Source: Methanoculleus caldifontis
Lineage (GTDB): Archaea; Halobacteriota; Methanomicrobia; Methanomicrobiales; Methanoculleaceae
Assembly: GCF_032842345.1 (NCBI RefSeq)
Contig: NZ_WBKO01000001.1
Span: forward strand, 1,426,001-1,490,000
DNA: 64,000 bases
Direction of reading: 5' to 3'
Shown here: piece by piece, positions 17,699-26,054 of the stretch
Layout of the letters: each line of letters opens with the position of its first letter
Numbering within the stretch: the first letter of the stretch is position 1
Program-made: the position numbers and the translations under genes
Notes under the pieces: model-generated
Databases searched by the model: none
Told to the model about the DNA's origin: nothing
The model's input: only the letters and a program-made list of their open reading frames with translations

Positions 17699-18561
17699 AA
17701 CACCTCGCGGATCAGCCCCGGAATCTCCGAGGGCCGTGACGCGACCGGGACATTGAGGGCGGCGAGCCGCCGCACCTTGGAGCGGGCGTCGCCCTCGCCG
17801 CCCTCGATGATCGCTCCCGCGTGGCCCATCCTCTTCTCGGGCGGGGCGCTGACGCCGGCGATGTAGGTGACGACCGGGAGGTCGGTCGACCGGACGCCTT
17901 CCTCCTCCAGGTTCCCACCGACCTCGCCGATGACGACGACGGCCTTCGTCTGCGGGTCCTCCTCGAACCGTGCGAGCACGTCCACGAACGTCTGGCCGAT
18001 CACCGGGTCGCCGCCGATCCCGACGACAGTGCTCTGGCCGATGCCGGCCCGGGTGAGCTCGTCGACGACCTCGTAGGTGAGGGTGCCGCTCCGGGAGACG
18101 ATGCCGACGTTCCCGCGGCTGGTGAGGTGGGCCGGCATGATCCCGAGCTTGCACTCGCCCGGCGAGAGGAGGCCCGGACAGTTCGGGCCGATGACCGCGC
18201 AGTCGTGGAGTTTCGCGTAAGCGATCGCCTTCATTGCATCGTGGACCGGGATGTGCTCGGTGATGACGACGGCAAGTTCGATCCCCGCGTGCGCCGCCTC
18301 CATGATCGAGTCGCCCGCGGCGCCGCCCGGCACGAAACAGACGCTCGCGGTCGCGTCGTGCTCGGCGAGCGCCTCGCGCACCGTGTTGTAGACCGGCACG
18401 CCGTGGACCTCCCGCCCGCCCTTGCCGGGCGCGACGCCCGCGACGACGCCCCGCCCGCCGACCTCGCGGGCGTAGGCGTTCATCAGTTCGGTGTGGAATG
18501 TTCCCTGCTTGCCGGTGATGTTCTGGACGATCACCCCGAGGTTCTTGTCGCCGTAGATCAT
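17695..18561 (-). CDS. sucD: succinyl-CoA synthetase, alpha subunit
   Basis: A 288-residue subunit carrying the CoA-binding domain ([28 protein letters not shown]) and the phosphohistidine ligase half ([17 protein letters not shown], with the histidine that is phosphorylated; [20 protein letters not shown] upstream). With SucC it interconverts succinate and succinyl-CoA; in a methanogen it should run toward succinyl-CoA to feed 2-oxoglutarate synthesis. It overlaps sucC and the cyclase gene by four bases each. Confidence 0.95.
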   Translation of the reverse strand: MIYGDKNLGVIVQNITGKQGTFHTELMNAYAREVGGRGVVAGVAPGKGGREVHGVPVYNTVREALAEHDATASVCFVPGGAAGDSIMEAAHAGIELAVVITEHIPVHDAMKAIAYAKLHDCAVIGPNCPGLLSPGECKLGIMPAHLTSRGNVGIVSRSGTLTYEVVDELTRAGIGQSTVVGIGGDPVIGQTFVDVLARFEEDPQTKAVVVIGEVGGNLEEEGVRSTDLPVVTYIAGVSAPPEKRMGHAGAIIEGGEGDARSKVRRLAALNVPVASRPSEIPGLIREVL

Positions 18562-19631
18562 CTTCTCACCTCCATCGCTGCTTTCACGGCCGCATCCATG
18601 CTTTCGAGCATCTTATAGCCGCCTTCGGCGAGGAGCCTCCGTCCTTCCGCCTCGTTCGTCCCGGCCATCCGGACGATGACCGTCGGTGCGACGCCTGCGG
18701 CGATGATGCCCTTCGCGACCTCGTCGCACCGGGTGATCCCGCCGAGGAGGTTGACCACGATCACCGAGACCTTCGGCATGCTCGCGACGAGCCGGACGGC
18801 GTGCTTCACTCGCTCCTGGTCGGCGCCGCCTCCGACGTCGAGGAAGTTCGCCGCCTGCCCGTTGTAGTACTCGATGAGGTCGAGCGTCGACATCGTGAGC
18901 CCGGCACCGTTCCCGATGACTCCGATGGTCCCGTCGAGTTCCACGTAGGAGAACCCGTGCTGCTCGGCCTCGCGCTCGCGCTCCGAGAGGTCGCGGTTGA
19001 CCGCTATCCCCTGCCGGGCGAGGGCGTTGTCGTCGACGATCAGTTTCGCGTCCGCCGCGTAGACCCCCCGCGACGTCGTCACCAGGGGATTGATCTCCGC
19101 GAGCATGGCGTCCTTCTCCTGGAAGACGTGGTAGAGGCTGTTGATGACAGGTGCGAGTTCCTTCGGCGCGCCGCCGAGGATCTCCCGCATCAGAAACGGC
19201 GGGATGTCGTGGAGGAGCGGGGATACGACGACCTTACGGATGGCAGTTACATCGCTCTCGATCTCCACCCCGCCGGCATCGGCAAAGAGGACCACCGGCT
19301 GCTTGCTCGACCGGTCGATGGCGATGCTGACGTAGTACTCGTGCTCGATCGCCAGCCGCTCCTCGACCAGGATCTCCCTGACCGGGACGCCCTTGATCTC
19401 CCGCGAGAAGAGTTCGCGGGCGGTCTCGATCGCCGATCCGTTGTCGGCCATCAGGATGCCGCCGGCCTTCCCGCGGCCGCCGACGTCCACCTGCGCCTTC
19501 AGGACCACGCCGTCGCCCATCGCGGGCAGGTGTGCCGTGACCTCTTCCGGTGCCCGGATGAGAGCTCCCTTCGGGACCGGAATGCCATACGTCGAAAAGA
19601 CTGATTTTGCCTCGTACTCCAGCATCTTCAT
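18558..19631 (-). CDS. sucC: succinyl-CoA synthetase, beta subunit
   Basis: A 357-residue ATP-grasp subunit. MLEYEAKSVFSTYGIPVPKG opens the protein, VLKAQVDVGGRGKAGGI is the nucleotide-binding loop, EINPLV is the metal-binding segment, and VNLLGGITRCDEVAKGI with RMAGTNEAEGRRLL forms the C-terminal domain. It is slightly shorter than bacterial SucC, as common in archaea. It overlaps korC upstream and sucD downstream by four bases. Confidence 0.95.
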   Translation of the reverse strand: MKMLEYEAKSVFSTYGIPVPKGALIRAPEEVTAHLPAMGDGVVLKAQVDVGGRGKAGGILMADNGSAIETARELFSREIKGVPVREILVEERLAIEHEYYVSIAIDRSSKQPVVLFADAGGVEIESDVTAIRKVVVSPLLHDIPPFLMREILGGAPKELAPVINSLYHVFQEKDAMLAEINPLVTTSRGVYAADAKLIVDDNALARQGIAVNRDLSEREREAEQHGFSYVELDGTIGVIGNGAGLTMSTLDLIEYYNGQAANFLDVGGGADQERVKHAVRLVASMPKVSVIVVNLLGGITRCDEVAKGIIAAGVAPTVIVRMAGTNEAEGRRLLAEGGYKMLESMDAAVKAAMEVRR

Positions 19632-20167
19632 GATCTACACGCTCGTTCTCCCAGTTCGAATCCCCGTTTCAGTGCTTTGAGGTTCAACTCCTCGGTGCCT
19701 TTGGGGACGCTGTCGAGCACCGCGCGCTCGATCGCCTCCCTGCTCACGACCCCGGTCGCCGCCACGAGGGCGCCGATCATCACGATGTTCGCGACGATCT
19801 CCCGGCGGAGGGCGGTCTTCGCCTCCGTCGTCGCCGGGATCTCGTAAGCCCGGCAGGCCGGGCGGGACCGGACCAGGTCGGAATCGATGAGCATGACTGC
19901 GTCCTTCCCGGCACGGACCCCGTACTTCTCGAACCCCTGCTGGGACATGATGACGTAGATGTCGGGGTCCACCACCTCGGGGTAGAGGATCGGCGCGTCG
20001 TCGATCACCACCTGTCCCATCGAGGCCCCGCCCCGGGCCTCCGGGCCGTAGACCTGCGTCTGGACGGCGTACTTCCCATCGTAGAGCGCCGCCGCTCTCC
20101 CGAGGATGACCGCGGAGAGGATGATCCCCTGCCCGCCGTAGCCCGAGAATCTCACTTCGTGCCTCAT
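19628..20167 (-). CDS. korC: 2-oxoglutarate:ferredoxin oxidoreductase, gamma subunit
   Basis: A 179-residue gamma subunit with the family opening FSGYGGQGIILSAVILGRAA and the QTQVYGPEARGGASMGQVV segment that distinguishes 2-oxoacid oxidoreductase gamma chains. VMSQQGFEKY follows. It works with KorA, KorB and KorD; in methanogens the complex carboxylates succinyl-CoA to 2-oxoglutarate using reduced ferredoxin. It is joined to korB and sucC by ATGA overlaps. Confidence 0.93.
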   Translation of the reverse strand: MRHEVRFSGYGGQGIILSAVILGRAAALYDGKYAVQTQVYGPEARGGASMGQVVIDDAPILYPEVVDPDIYVIMSQQGFEKYGVRAGKDAVMLIDSDLVRSRPACRAYEIPATTEAKTALRREIVANIVMIGALVAATGVVSREAIERAVLDSVPKGTEELNLKALKRGFELGERACRS

Positions 20168-20952
20168 CGCCGCACCCCCATCGCCGGCCGGTTCCGCCGG
20201 ACCAGCTCCCCGACGGTGAAGGTGCCTTCGGGGATCGGCTTACCTTCTGCCGTGAGGCGGTTATACTTCTCGACAAGCATCGCGTGGCTCCGGATGTACT
20301 CAACCATGGCCGAAACGGTCCGGAGCTTGTTGTGGCGGCCGTAGTTCGTCGGGCACTGGGTCCGTACCTCGATGAATGAGAGCCCCGGCGTCTGCATCCC
20401 GACGGCGACGGCCTTCGTCAGTTCCTTGACGTGGTAGGACGTCCAGCGGGCGACGTGGTTTGCCCCGGCGGCGATGGCGAGTTCGGCAAGGTCGAAGGCC
20501 GGCTCGCTCGCCCCGTAGGGCGTCGTCGACGAGATGGCCCCCGGCGGCGTCGTCGGGCTCCCCTGGCCGCCGGTCATGCCGTAGATATGGTTGTTCATGC
20601 ATACCACGGTCATATCCACGTTCCGGCGGCAGGCGTGGATGAAGTGGTTCCCGCCGATGGCGGCGAGATCCCCGTCGCCCGTGAAGACGACGACGTTGAA
20701 CTCCGGCCGCGCCATCTTCACCCCGGTGGCAAACGCGAGCGCCCGCCCGTGGGTGGTGTGGAGCGAGTCGGCGAGGATGTAGCCGGGGGCGCGGGAGGAG
20801 CACCCGATCCCCGAGACGAAGACCGTCTCGTCGCGCTTCCAGCCCATCTCCTCGACCGCCGCGAGGGTGCAGTTGATGACCGTTCCGTTGCCGCACCCGG
20901 TGCAGTAGATGTGGGGCAGGCGGTCTTCCCTGAACCAGTCGGGCGCGATCAT
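20164..20952 (-). CDS. korB: 2-oxoglutarate:ferredoxin oxidoreductase, beta subunit
   Basis: A 262-residue thiamine-diphosphate-binding beta subunit. YCTGCGNGTVINC and GIGCSSRAPGYI supply cluster or structural cysteines, and the TPP motif runs from FTGDGDLAAIGGNHFIHA to CMNNHIYGMTGGQ. The PTTPPGA segment and the overall length fit KorB better than pyruvate oxidoreductase beta. Overlaps korA and korC by four bases each. Confidence 0.93.
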   Translation of the reverse strand: MIAPDWFREDRLPHIYCTGCGNGTVINCTLAAVEEMGWKRDETVFVSGIGCSSRAPGYILADSLHTTHGRALAFATGVKMARPEFNVVVFTGDGDLAAIGGNHFIHACRRNVDMTVVCMNNHIYGMTGGQGSPTTPPGAISSTTPYGASEPAFDLAELAIAAGANHVARWTSYHVKELTKAVAVGMQTPGLSFIEVRTQCPTNYGRHNKLRTVSAMVEYIRSHAMLVEKYNRLTAEGKPIPEGTFTVGELVRRNRPAMGVRR

Positions 20953-22049
20953 CGGTGCGCCTCCAGGGCCCGCACGAGTTCGGCGGGGGTATGGAGTTCG
21001 CCCCCGATCTTTGGCAGGGAGACGACTGGCTGGTCCACGTGGCGCTGGACCTCCCGGACCATCTGGCCCATGTTCAGTTCCGGCATCAGGAAGACCTTTG
21101 CGTTCGGGAACTCCTCGAGAGCGAACTCCGGGAACGGCCAGACCAGCCTGAGCCGGAGGTGGCCGATCGAGTCGTCGGACCGGTCCTGGATCACCTGCTC
21201 CACCGTCCGTGACGGCGGGCCGTAGGTGACGAAGACCGTCTCGGCATCGGGGTTCTTCACCTCGTAGTCGGCGATCTCGCGGCGGGCAGACTCTATCTTG
21301 GTGATCAGGCGCCGCACCAGTTTATCGTGCGCCTCCGGGTCGGTCGTGTCCGGGTAGCCCCGCTCGTTGTGGGTGAGCCCGGTCACGTGGACCGATCGCC
21401 CCGAACCGAAGGGCGCAAAGCCGGGGACGCCGTCCTCACCGGCCTCGAAGGGAAGGCTCCCCTCCGCGAGCGGCCGGGGGGGGACGATCGCGGCCGGGTC
21501 GCGGATGGTCACCCGCTCCCGCATGTGGCCGACGATCTCGTCGGCCATCAGGAAGGTGGGGACCCTGAACCGGTCCGCGAGGTCAAACGCCTTCACGGTC
21601 AGGTCGAACATCTCCTGGACGGAGTTCGGGGTGAGCGCGATGGTGCTGTAGTCGCCGTGCGACCCGAACCGGCACTGGAGCATGTCGCCCTGCGCCGCCC
21701 GGGTCGGCTGGCCGGTGCTTGGCCCGCCCCGCTGGACGTTGACGACGACGCACGGCGTCTCGGTCATGGCCGCGTAGCCGATGTTCTCCATCATCAGCGA
21801 GAACCCGGGACCGCTCGTCGCGGTCATGGACCGAACGCCGGTCCAGGCGGCGCCGATGACCGCGGCCATGCTCGCGAGTTCGTCTTCCATCGAGATGAAG
21901 ACTCCGCCGGCCTTCGGGAGTCTCCGGGCCATCGCCTCGGCGACCTCGGTCGACGGCGTGATCGGGTAGCCGCCGAAGAACCGGCACCCGGCGGCGAGGG
22001 CGCCCTCCGCGCAGGCGGTGTTGCCCTGCATGAACTCAACCTTGCTCAA
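20949..22049 (-). CDS. korA: 2-oxoglutarate:ferredoxin oxidoreductase, alpha subunit
   Basis: A 366-residue alpha subunit. The start MSKVEFMQGNTACAEGALAA followed by FFGGYPITPSTEVAEAMARR is characteristic of KorA. TATSGPGFSLMMENIGYA and VNVQRGGPSTGQPTRAAQGD are the substrate and dimer-interface loops. The C-terminal half contains the transketolase C-like domain (VFVTYGPPSRTVEQVI). It lies between korD and korB with ATGA overlaps. Confidence 0.94.
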   Translation of the reverse strand: MSKVEFMQGNTACAEGALAAGCRFFGGYPITPSTEVAEAMARRLPKAGGVFISMEDELASMAAVIGAAWTGVRSMTATSGPGFSLMMENIGYAAMTETPCVVVNVQRGGPSTGQPTRAAQGDMLQCRFGSHGDYSTIALTPNSVQEMFDLTVKAFDLADRFRVPTFLMADEIVGHMRERVTIRDPAAIVPPRPLAEGSLPFEAGEDGVPGFAPFGSGRSVHVTGLTHNERGYPDTTDPEAHDKLVRRLITKIESARREIADYEVKNPDAETVFVTYGPPSRTVEQVIQDRSDDSIGHLRLRLVWPFPEFALEEFPNAKVFLMPELNMGQMVREVQRHVDQPVVSLPKIGGELHTPAELVRALEAHR

Positions 22050-22318
22050 AACTCCACCTCCACCCGGTGCGGCTCAAACGGCCTCTCCTCGACCCAGGAG
22101 ATCGCCTGGTCGGGGCAGATCATATGGCAGACCCCGCAGAGCATCCGCCCGTAGAGAGCCTGCAGCCTGCAGTTCGTACACCGTTCGGGGCGGTCGAGGA
22201 CCGGGGAGACGATCCCCCGGCTGTTGAGCGCCGTCCCTTCCTGAAAGATCCCGTAGGGGCAGACCAGCACGCAGAGGTTGCACCCCTTGCAGCGGCTTTC
22301 ATCGATGACGAGTTTCAT
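22046..22318 (-). CDS. korD: 2-oxoglutarate:ferredoxin oxidoreductase, delta (ferredoxin) subunit
   Basis: A 90-residue bacterial-type ferredoxin. The first cluster motif is standard (CKGCNLCVLVCP). The second is stretched: CTNC, then an insertion of about eleven residues, then CGVCHMICPDQA. The longer second loop is a known feature of KorD chains. It should pass electrons between external ferredoxin and KorABC. It begins 11 bases after fumB and overlaps korA. Confidence 0.92.
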   Translation of the reverse strand: MKLVIDESRCKGCNLCVLVCPYGIFQEGTALNSRGIVSPVLDRPERCTNCRLQALYGRMLCGVCHMICPDQAISWVEERPFEPHRVEVEF

Positions 22319-22329
22319 GAGACCGTATC

Positions 22330-22875
22330 CTACCTGATATTGAATCGCTGGTGAAATTGTGTTTTCGCTTTCTGTCGTACTGCCTGAAAGAGATCCCCGC
22401 CGTGGGCATCGATCCCGACGGTTAGGGGCAGGTGGTCGGCCTCGATGACCCAGACCGCCTCGGCCATGCCGAGGTCTTCAAAATAGACGCCGGAGAGGCT
22501 CATGCGGGCGGCCGCGAGCGCGGCGCACCCGCCCGTGAGCGCGAGGTAGACCCCGCGCCCCCGGAGTTCTTCGACCACCTCGGGGCCCATGCCGCCTTTC
22601 CCGATAAGGGCGCGGACGCCCGCGTCGATGAGAAAGCCCGTGAGCGCGTTCATCCGGGCGGACGTGGTGGGGCCGGCGACGACGAGGCGGCCGTCCTGGA
22701 TGACCGGGCCGCAGTGGTAGACCGCCGCGCCCTCCGGATCGAAGGGTATCCCTTCCTCGATCATCCGCATGTGGGCCTCGTCCCGCGCGGTGTAGATCGT
22801 CCCGGAGAGGGTGACCTGGTCGCCCGCCCGGAGCGCGAGGACCTCGTCGCCGAGGGGTGTTGCGAGGTCCGTCAC
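22330..22875 (-). CDS. fumB: fumarate hydratase class I, beta subunit
   Basis: A 181-residue C-terminal half of a two-subunit class I fumarase. YHCGPVIQDGRLVVAGPTTSARMN and LIGKGGMGPEVVEEL are the swivelling-domain signatures; LTGGCAALAAARM and DLGMAEAVWVIEADHLPL follow. The GTG at 22875 overlaps the fumA stop (GTGA) and is preferred over the longer in-frame start at 22914. With FumA it interconverts malate and fumarate. Confidence 0.92.
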   Translation of the reverse strand: MTDLATPLGDEVLALRAGDQVTLSGTIYTARDEAHMRMIEEGIPFDPEGAAVYHCGPVIQDGRLVVAGPTTSARMNALTGFLIDAGVRALIGKGGMGPEVVEELRGRGVYLALTGGCAALAAARMSLSGVYFEDLGMAEAVWVIEADHLPLTVGIDAHGGDLFQAVRQKAKTQFHQRFNIR

Positions 22876-23708
22876 CGCCGCACCTCCACGGTCGCCCGGC
22901 GGCAGGCCCAGCACTGGACGTTCACCGCCACCGGGAGGGATGCGGTGTGGCAGTCCGCCCGCTTCACCTTCACCGCGAGCGCGGTCGTGTCGCCGCCAAG
23001 ACCCATCGGACCGATGCCGAGGGCGTTGACGGCATCGCAGAGCTCCTGCTCGTAGGCGTCCATGGTGTCGACCGGGAGGAGGAGGGCTTCTTTTGCGAGC
23101 GCTGCGGCCATATCGAACGTCCCGCCGATCCCGACGCCGAGGAAGACCGGCGGGCAGGGCTTCCCGCCCGCAATAAGCATCGTCTCCGCGACGAACTTCG
23201 GGATCTCCCCTGCCTGCGAGGGGAGGAGCATCCCGATCCTCGAGGTGTTCTCGGAACCCGCGCCCTTCGGGAGGACCGTCACCTCGAACCGGTCGCCGGG
23301 GACGACGTGGATCGCCGGCATCCCCTCACCGGTGTTGTCGCCGGTGTTCTCGCGGGTGAGCGGGTCGACGACGTTCGGGCGGAGGGGGATGCTGGCCGTC
23401 GCACGGCGCACCCCTTCCCGCACCGCGTCGAAGAGGTCGGGCGTGAACGGGACGTCGGGAGGGAGGGTGAGGTAGACGACCGGCACGCCGGTGTCCTGGC
23501 AGATCGGCACCCGTCGCTCTCCGGCGAGTGCGATGTTCTCAAGGATGTTCTCGAGCTCTCGCCGTGCAACGGTATCCCTTTCGGCCGCGGCCGCCCTCTC
23601 GATCGCCGCGAGCACGTCGGCGGGGAGCCGGATCTCGGCCTCTGCGAGGGCTTTTTCTGTGGCGTCCGCGAGCGCGCCCGGAAGTATCGGGTCTGCCGGA
23701 TTCATCAT
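22872..23708 (-). CDS. fumA: fumarate hydratase class I, alpha subunit
   Basis: A 278-residue iron-sulfur hydratase subunit and the first gene of the nine-gene fum-kor-suc-cyclase operon. Cluster cysteines are visible in PICQDTGVPVVYL, GGKPCPPVFLGVGIGG and CHTASLPVAVNVQCWACRR. Other family landmarks are RPNVVDPLTRENTGDNTG and the PKGAGSENTSRIGML loop. The normal length and conserved residues support activity. Two tandem ATGs lie at the start; the nearby promoter implies a leaderless message. Confidence 0.94.
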   Translation of the reverse strand: MMNPADPILPGALADATEKALAEAEIRLPADVLAAIERAAAAERDTVARRELENILENIALAGERRVPICQDTGVPVVYLTLPPDVPFTPDLFDAVREGVRRATASIPLRPNVVDPLTRENTGDNTGEGMPAIHVVPGDRFEVTVLPKGAGSENTSRIGMLLPSQAGEIPKFVAETMLIAGGKPCPPVFLGVGIGGTFDMAAALAKEALLLPVDTMDAYEQELCDAVNALGIGPMGLGGDTTALAVKVKRADCHTASLPVAVNVQCWACRRATVEVRR

Positions 23709-23728
23709 TGTTTATAATGGTGGGAGGC

Positions 23729-23742
23729 GACTATAAATAACC
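23729..23742 (-). promoter_or_regulatory. TATA box of the fum-kor-suc-cyclase operon
   Basis: The reverse strand reads TTATTTATAGTC, ending about 23 bases before the fumA ATG at 23708. It is the only strong TATA site for the operon, so one leaderless transcript of nearly 7 kb is likely. Confidence 0.6.
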
Positions 23743-23812
23743 TATATTCCTGCCGGTATCGGATCTACTGCCTGCGGGCCATGCCCTGGGAAAAAAGATA
23801 GGCGGGGTGGCG

Positions 23813-24325
23813 TTACGCTACCGGTACCTGTTCCTGGACGATTCTTGCGGGGGTCGGAATCTTGTAGGTGCCGCGCTTGAGGGAGATCTTTGCCTTCTCC
23901 ACATACTGCGGGGTTGTCCAGACGGAGAAGACCTTCTGGCCTCTCTCGACCCGCGCCGCGGTGCCGACGGCCTTCCCGAAGGCAAGACGCATGCCTTCCG
24001 AGACACGGTCGGCTCCTGCGCCGGTTGCCTGCTTGTTCTCACGGAGAACATGGTGCGGGAAGGTCCGAATCTTCAGGTGATAGTTCGCTCTCCCGACCTC
24101 TTTCAAGAGCTGCCGGTTGATACCGATACGGGCGGCCTCAAGGGCCGTGTGCCGTATCTGACAGGCCTCGTCGACGACGATGGAGAGCTCGACCGGGAAG
24201 TCCTGGCTGAGGTTGCCCATATCGAACTGCACGATCTTGCTGCCCGGCACGCCGCCCATATATTCTCTGCGTGTATATGCTTTCTTTGCGAGATTCCTGT
24301 ACATCTTCGCTGGTTTTCGTACCAT
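23813..24325 (-). CDS. rpl10e: 50S ribosomal protein L10e (uL16 family)
   Basis: A 170-residue archaeal ribosomal protein equivalent to bacterial L16. Landmarks are the basic opening [49 protein letters not shown], then [20 protein letters not shown] and [21 protein letters not shown]. The length is normal. It is monocistronic here, separate from the ABC transporter genes that end upstream. Confidence 0.97.
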   Translation of the reverse strand: MVRKPAKMYRNLAKKAYTRREYMGGVPGSKIVQFDMGNLSQDFPVELSIVVDEACQIRHTALEAARIGINRQLLKEVGRANYHLKIRTFPHHVLRENKQATGAGADRVSEGMRLAFGKAVGTAARVERGQKVFSVWTTPQYVEKAKISLKRGTYKIPTPARIVQEQVPVA

Positions 24326-24352
24326 CGTTAAGAACTCCTGCCGATCTTTGAG

Positions 24353-24366
24353 TGCTTTATAAAATG
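24353..24366 (-). promoter_or_regulatory. TATA box of rpl10e
   Basis: The reverse strand reads CATTTTATAAAGC about 35 bases upstream of the ATG at 24325, followed by CAGGAG as the ribosome site. A textbook archaeal promoter for a ribosomal protein gene. Confidence 0.65.
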
Positions 24367-24386
24367 GAGATCTCTTCTAATAAACC

Positions 24387-25148
24387 TTACTGGAGGCTTT
24401 CCGTCTCGTCGATCATCCGGAGCACCCTCCGGCGGACCTCCGCGAACGCGGCGCTGGTGCGGTCCCGGGGCCGGGGCCAGGGGATCTCGACGACTTCGCG
24501 GACCGATCCCGGCCTTGGAGAGAGGACGACGATCTTGTCGGAGAGGTAGACCGCCTCGTCGACGCTGTGCGTGACAAAGACGATAGTCTTCTTCGTCTGC
24601 TCCCAGAGAGAGAGAAGCTCCTTCTGCATTCTGTTCCGGGTCTGGGCGTCGAGCGCCCCGAACGGCTCGTCCATGAGGAGGACGTCGGGGTCGTTTGCGA
24701 GCGCTCGTGCGATCGCCACCCGCTGCCGCATCCCGCCGGAGAGTTCGTAGGGGTAGGCGTCACGGAACTGGGAGAGGCCGACCATCTCGATGTAGCGGCC
24801 TGCCGTCTTCCGCCGCTCCTCCTTGCCGACGCCTTTCATCTCGAGACCGAAGGCGACGTTGTCGACCACCCTCCGCCAGGGGAAGAGGGAGTACTCCTGA
24901 AAGACCATCCCGCGCTTGGGGTCCGGGCCGGTGACGGCGCGGCCTTCGACGGTGACGCTCCCGGTGGTCGCGGTCTCGAGCCCGGCGATGATCCGGAGAA
25001 GCGTCGTCTTCCCGCACCCCGACGGCCCGACAAGGCAGACGAACTCCTCATCGGCGATCTCCAGGTTGACGTTCTTAAGCGCCTGCGTCGCGGTGCCGTC
25101 TTCCTTGGGAAAGACCTTGCCGAGATCCCGGATCGTTACGCCGCTCAT
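24387..25148 (-). CDS. ABC transporter ATPase, NitT/TauT (SsuB-like) family
   Basis: A 253-residue ABC ATPase: Walker A GPSGCGKTTLLR, Q-loop FQEYSLFPWRRV, signature LSGGMRQRVAIARAL, Walker B VLLMDEPFGALD and switch histidine in FVTHSVDEAVYL. These match the nitrate/sulfonate/taurine type of importer. An in-frame upstream ATG exists, but the ATG at 25148, just after the permease stop, gives the usual MSGVTIRDLGKVF opening. Last gene of the binding protein-permease-ATPase set. Confidence 0.93.
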   Translation of the reverse strand: MSGVTIRDLGKVFPKEDGTATQALKNVNLEIADEEFVCLVGPSGCGKTTLLRIIAGLETATTGSVTVEGRAVTGPDPKRGMVFQEYSLFPWRRVVDNVAFGLEMKGVGKEERRKTAGRYIEMVGLSQFRDAYPYELSGGMRQRVAIARALANDPDVLLMDEPFGALDAQTRNRMQKELLSLWEQTKKTIVFVTHSVDEAVYLSDKIVVLSPRPGSVREVVEIPWPRPRDRTSAAFAEVRRRVLRMIDETESLQ

Positions 25149-25149
25149 A

Positions 25150-25926
25150 TCAGGCCACCTCGCCTGCCCGCCACCGGAGGAGTTGCTTATCGACGTAGTT
25201 CCTGAAGATACGGTCGATGATGAGGCCCGCAAGGCCAAGGATCAGCATGTAGACGACGACGTTGGGCATCTGGTGGAGATAGTAGTTGTGCCAGAGCTGG
25301 TACCCGAGGCCGTATCTTGAGACGCCGAACATCTCGGCGGCCACGAGACACATCCACCCGACGCCCATAGCGATCCTGATGCCGGAGGCTATCCCCGGGA
25401 TGGCGGCGGGAAGGGCGACGTGGCGGATCAGTTCAAGGGAGGTATCGCAGCCGAGCACCTTGCCCGCCTCCACAAAGACCCTCGGGACGTCGCGGAACGC
25501 GGAGTAGGTCGCGGTCAGGATCGGGAAGAAGGCTCCCGCAAAGATGACGAAGCCCGCCGCCTGGGTGGTGAGCCCGAACCAGATGATGGCGAACGGGATC
25601 CAGGCCAGCGGCGGTATGGGGCGGAGGATCTCGATGATCGGGTCGAGGAGGAAGTCCGCAACCCGGAACCACCCCATCAGGATCCCGATGGGGACGCCGA
25701 GGAGGAGCGCCGCGATGAGCCCGATCCCGAAATGCTCGAGGCTGACCATGGTGTCGGCAAAGAGGGTGCCTGAGCCGAGGAGGTTGATGAATGCGCCGGC
25801 GACGTCGGTGAAGCTCGGGAGGATAAAGGACCGGCCTACTATATACTCGGCGATGATCTGCCATATCACCGCCGCGATGACGAGCGCTACGGCGCCGAGG
25901 AGTTGTTTCTGTGTCTGTCGGTTCAT
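25150..25926 (-). CDS. ABC transporter permease, NitT/TauT family
   Basis: A 258-residue inner-membrane permease with about six hydrophobic helices. The EAA coupling loop reads FVEAGKVLGCDTSLELIRHVALPAAIPGIASG (about residues 155-186). The early segment IPIGILMGWFRVADFLLDP and ILRPIPPLAWIPFAIIWFG are typical of SsuC/TauC. It lies between the binding-protein gene and the ATPase gene, on the same strand. Confidence 0.93.
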   Translation of the reverse strand: MNRQTQKQLLGAVALVIAAVIWQIIAEYIVGRSFILPSFTDVAGAFINLLGSGTLFADTMVSLEHFGIGLIAALLLGVPIGILMGWFRVADFLLDPIIEILRPIPPLAWIPFAIIWFGLTTQAAGFVIFAGAFFPILTATYSAFRDVPRVFVEAGKVLGCDTSLELIRHVALPAAIPGIASGIRIAMGVGWMCLVAAEMFGVSRYGLGYQLWHNYYLHQMPNVVVYMLILGLAGLIIDRIFRNYVDKQLLRWRAGEVA

Positions 25927-26054
25927 GTCTCTGTTCCGCTGCTCATGATTGGTGCCGGAGCGGATCGCTGGTCGGTCTGCTCCGGAATCTTATCTTATAT
26001 TTCATCGGCATCGCCGTAAAAGATACTTTTGTAGAAAAACGGGGAGGTCCCGGG

